A stretch of 46,563 nucleotides of DNA, from NCBI RefSeq assembly GCF_018139625.1, contig NZ_JAGSOH010000054.1, positions 1 to 46,563 on the forward strand, in the 5' to 3' direction. Position numbers and translations under genes: made by a program. How positions within the stretch are numbered: position 1 is the stretch's first letter; each line of letters begins with the position of its first letter. Below, piece by piece: positions 45,651-46,563 of this stretch. The notes under the pieces were generated by a model that worked only from the letters and a program-made list of their open reading frames with translations, was not told the origin of the DNA and did no database searches. The stretch is from Actinospica acidithermotolerans. Lineage in GTDB: Bacteria; Actinomycetota; Actinomycetes; Streptomycetales; Catenulisporaceae.

Positions 45651-46563
<913 letters not shown>

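Overview
The window is 46.6 kb of very high-GC DNA from a proteasome-bearing actinobacterium. It carries the full Pup-proteasome gene set, mycothiol synthesis (mshC), an F420-type oxidoreductase, a Tat operon and many GTG starts. Several families (DUF3866, DUF3090, the SCO1664-like kinase, PAC2) are typical of Streptomyces and relatives. The overall order also parallels the Mycobacterium tuberculosis helY-tat-paf-...-metH-mshC stretch. Genus cannot be fixed from sequence reading alone; a Streptomyces/Catenulispora-like actinomycete fits best.

Layout. 1-2.1 kb: the start of an IS630-like transposase, a small lipoprotein, a Nudix hydrolase and a two-domain VOC protein. 2.2-6.3 kb: helY helicase, a VapC toxin remnant, tatC and tatA. 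6.3-12.0 kb: a block that separates tatA from pafC, containing a small membrane protein, an RNase J-like metallohydrolase, a HAD phosphatase and a three-gene sugar ABC transporter. 12.1-24.2 kb: pafC/pafB, DUF3866, two FKBP isomerases (one cytosolic, one a tandem-domain lipoprotein), then pafA, prcA, prcB, pup, dop and arc. 24.5-33.3 kb: ferredoxin, trmI, a site-2 protease, a RecB/Cas4-like nuclease, an EamA transporter, a HAD phosphatase and metH. 33.4-37.5 kb: PAC2 protein, an ArsR/SRPBCC/DUF899 cassette and mshC. 37.5-46.6 kb: a broken tnpB, SCO1664-like kinase, DUF3090, a histidine phosphatase, an LLM oxidoreductase, an aldo/keto reductase, a RecD2-shaped pseudo-helicase and mtnA (cut by the window edge).

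How the genes work together. Dop prepares Pup by deamidating its C-terminal Gln, PafA ligates it to target lysines, the ARC ATPase unfolds pupylated proteins and PrcAB degrades them. PafB and PafC are WYL-domain regulators of the DNA-damage response encoded with this set. TatA/TatC export folded proteins. MetH and MtnA belong to methionine synthesis and salvage, and MshC to mycothiol synthesis.

Most unusual content. (1) At two gene junctions, pafB/pafC and site-2 protease/trmI, tandem duplication of the stop/start region has produced a chimeric 22-codon micro-ORF that starts like the downstream gene and ends like the upstream gene. Smaller tandem duplications sit on or near other stop codons. 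(2) An 852-residue protein keeps the RecD2 helicase outline, but its ATPase motifs look erased. (3) There are mobile or toxin remnants: a 39-codon VapC tail abutting tatC, and a tnpB with an internal deletion whose last codons overlap a likely mshC promoter. (4) A 34-bp near-perfect palindrome lies upstream of an EamA transporter, and there are overlapping ArsR-type operators. No CRISPR array, tRNA, rRNA or prophage was seen.
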